From positions 240,534 through 304,533 of the forward strand of contig WKFK01000008.1 in NCBI GenBank assembly GCA_014872815.1: 64,000 nt of DNA, written 5' to 3'. Positions 63,612-64,000 of this stretch are shown in pieces. Position numbers and translations under genes: made by a program. Every line of letters begins with the position of its first letter. Positions within the stretch are counted from its first letter, which is position 1. The stretch comes from Paracoccaceae bacterium. GTDB taxonomy: Bacteria > Pseudomonadota > Alphaproteobacteria > Rhodobacterales > Rhodobacteraceae. The notes under the pieces are model-generated. The model saw only the letters and a program-made list of their open reading frames with translations. It searched no databases and was not told where the DNA came from.

Positions 63612-64000
63612 TCAGTACCGGAAGAGCCGGGTCGCCAAGAGGCGGGAGGCTCCGAGGATGAGTTTCACGATCACGTAGTAGATGACCGCAGTGACGGCGA
63701 AGTATTCAAAGATCCGGAAGGTACGGGAGGCAAAGAATTGTGTCTCACCGGAGAGCTCGCGGAAGCCTACTAGCATGCCAAGAGAGGACATGAGCACAGC
63801 CCAGACCATCTGGTTGGTGATCGGGTGGTAGACAATACGGAACACCTGCGGGATCACGATGCGGGTGTAAGCTTGCCAGGCGGTCATACCGAGGCTGCGC
63901 GAGGCGCGGATTTGTGTGTCTGGCACAGCTTGGAAGCCGCCGCGGAAGTTCTCCGCCAAGTAACCTGCGCAGTTAAAGGTCAGACCGGCGAGCACAATCA
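63612..64000 (-). CDS. Amino-acid ABC transporter permease, second subunit (partial)
   Basis: The C-terminal 129 codons of a HisM/GlnP-family permease; the start lies beyond the right edge. 'AENFRGGFQAVPDTQIRASRSLGMTAWQAYTRIVIP' region is the EAA loop, and the last helix runs near 'FAVTAVIYYVIVKLIL'. The binding protein of this importer is not in the window and probably lies just beyond it. Confidence 0.9.
   Translation of the reverse strand, partial: IVLAGLTFNCAGYLAENFRGGFQAVPDTQIRASRSLGMTAWQAYTRIVIPQVFRIVYHPITNQMVWAVLMSSLGMLVGFRELSGETQFFASRTFRIFEYFAVTAVIYYVIVKLILGASRLLATRLFRY

Noticed and set aside
1-64000. Search for CRISPR arrays, tRNA/rRNA genes and prophage.
   Set aside because: No regularly spaced repeats, no cloverleaf-like sequences in the gaps and no phage structural genes were found by eye.

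Overview
The window reads as chromosomal (or chromid) DNA of a marine Roseobacter-group alphaproteobacterium (Rhodobacteraceae). Supporting signs are a short B12-dependent ribonucleotide reductase (NrdJ), a DUF1489 protein, a photolyase/DUF2256/FeS-photolyase set, TspO, many solute-binding-protein transporters and a large hydroxyproline locus. Genes are tightly packed and often overlap as ATGA. I see no rRNA, tRNA, CRISPR array, prophage or replication origin. The only mobile DNA is one short IS5-type remnant.

Layout. 1-5254: a degenerate ABC-type protein cut by the left edge, divergent from a DUF3131 protein and a secreted partner. 5377-7939: modABC molybdate importer. 8083-10977: DUF1489 gene and nrdJ behind a pair of NrdR-like boxes. 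11147-13844: a fumarylacetoacetate-hydrolase-type gene with a decayed SDR remnant beside it, then CIA30, TspO and a secreted protein. 13975-17704: photolyase, DUF2256 mini-protein, FeS photolyase and a periplasmic glutathione peroxidase. 17777-31131: a catabolic island built round a CUT1 sugar-type ABC importer and four SnoaL/NTF2-like proteins, with an amidohydrolase, HisD-like dehydrogenase, SDR, cupin and LacI regulator. Two matching palindromic operators sit in its divergent promoter. 31262-33770: a translationally coupled MetE-like / alpha-beta hydrolase / RraA operon. 33770-34002: IS5 remnant, inserted exactly where two convergent genes stop. 34002-44668: two SGNH/GSCFA-like proteins, a histidine phosphatase and three large proteases without signal peptides (M28, HExxH zincin, and an S8-S1 double serine protease). 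44681-51245: siderophore/iron ABC importer and an M16 peptidase pair. 51523-53259: a Cys/Met-metabolism PLP enzyme and a single-domain globin. 53383-64000: hydroxyproline catabolism with a GntR regulator, and an amino-acid ABC importer running off the right edge.

How they work together. In the last region trans-4-hydroxyproline can be epimerised, oxidised, deaminated and converted via alpha-ketoglutarate semialdehyde to 2-oxoglutarate. A 3-hydroxyproline branch (two candidate dehydratases plus a pyrroline-2-carboxylate reductase) would feed proline. A conserved TTGTATCCAA element occurs three times round the GntR gene and probably co-regulates both arms. The most likely undescribed system is the SnoaL-rich import and catabolism island at 17.8-31.1 kb; the protease island at 34-44.7 kb is the second candidate.
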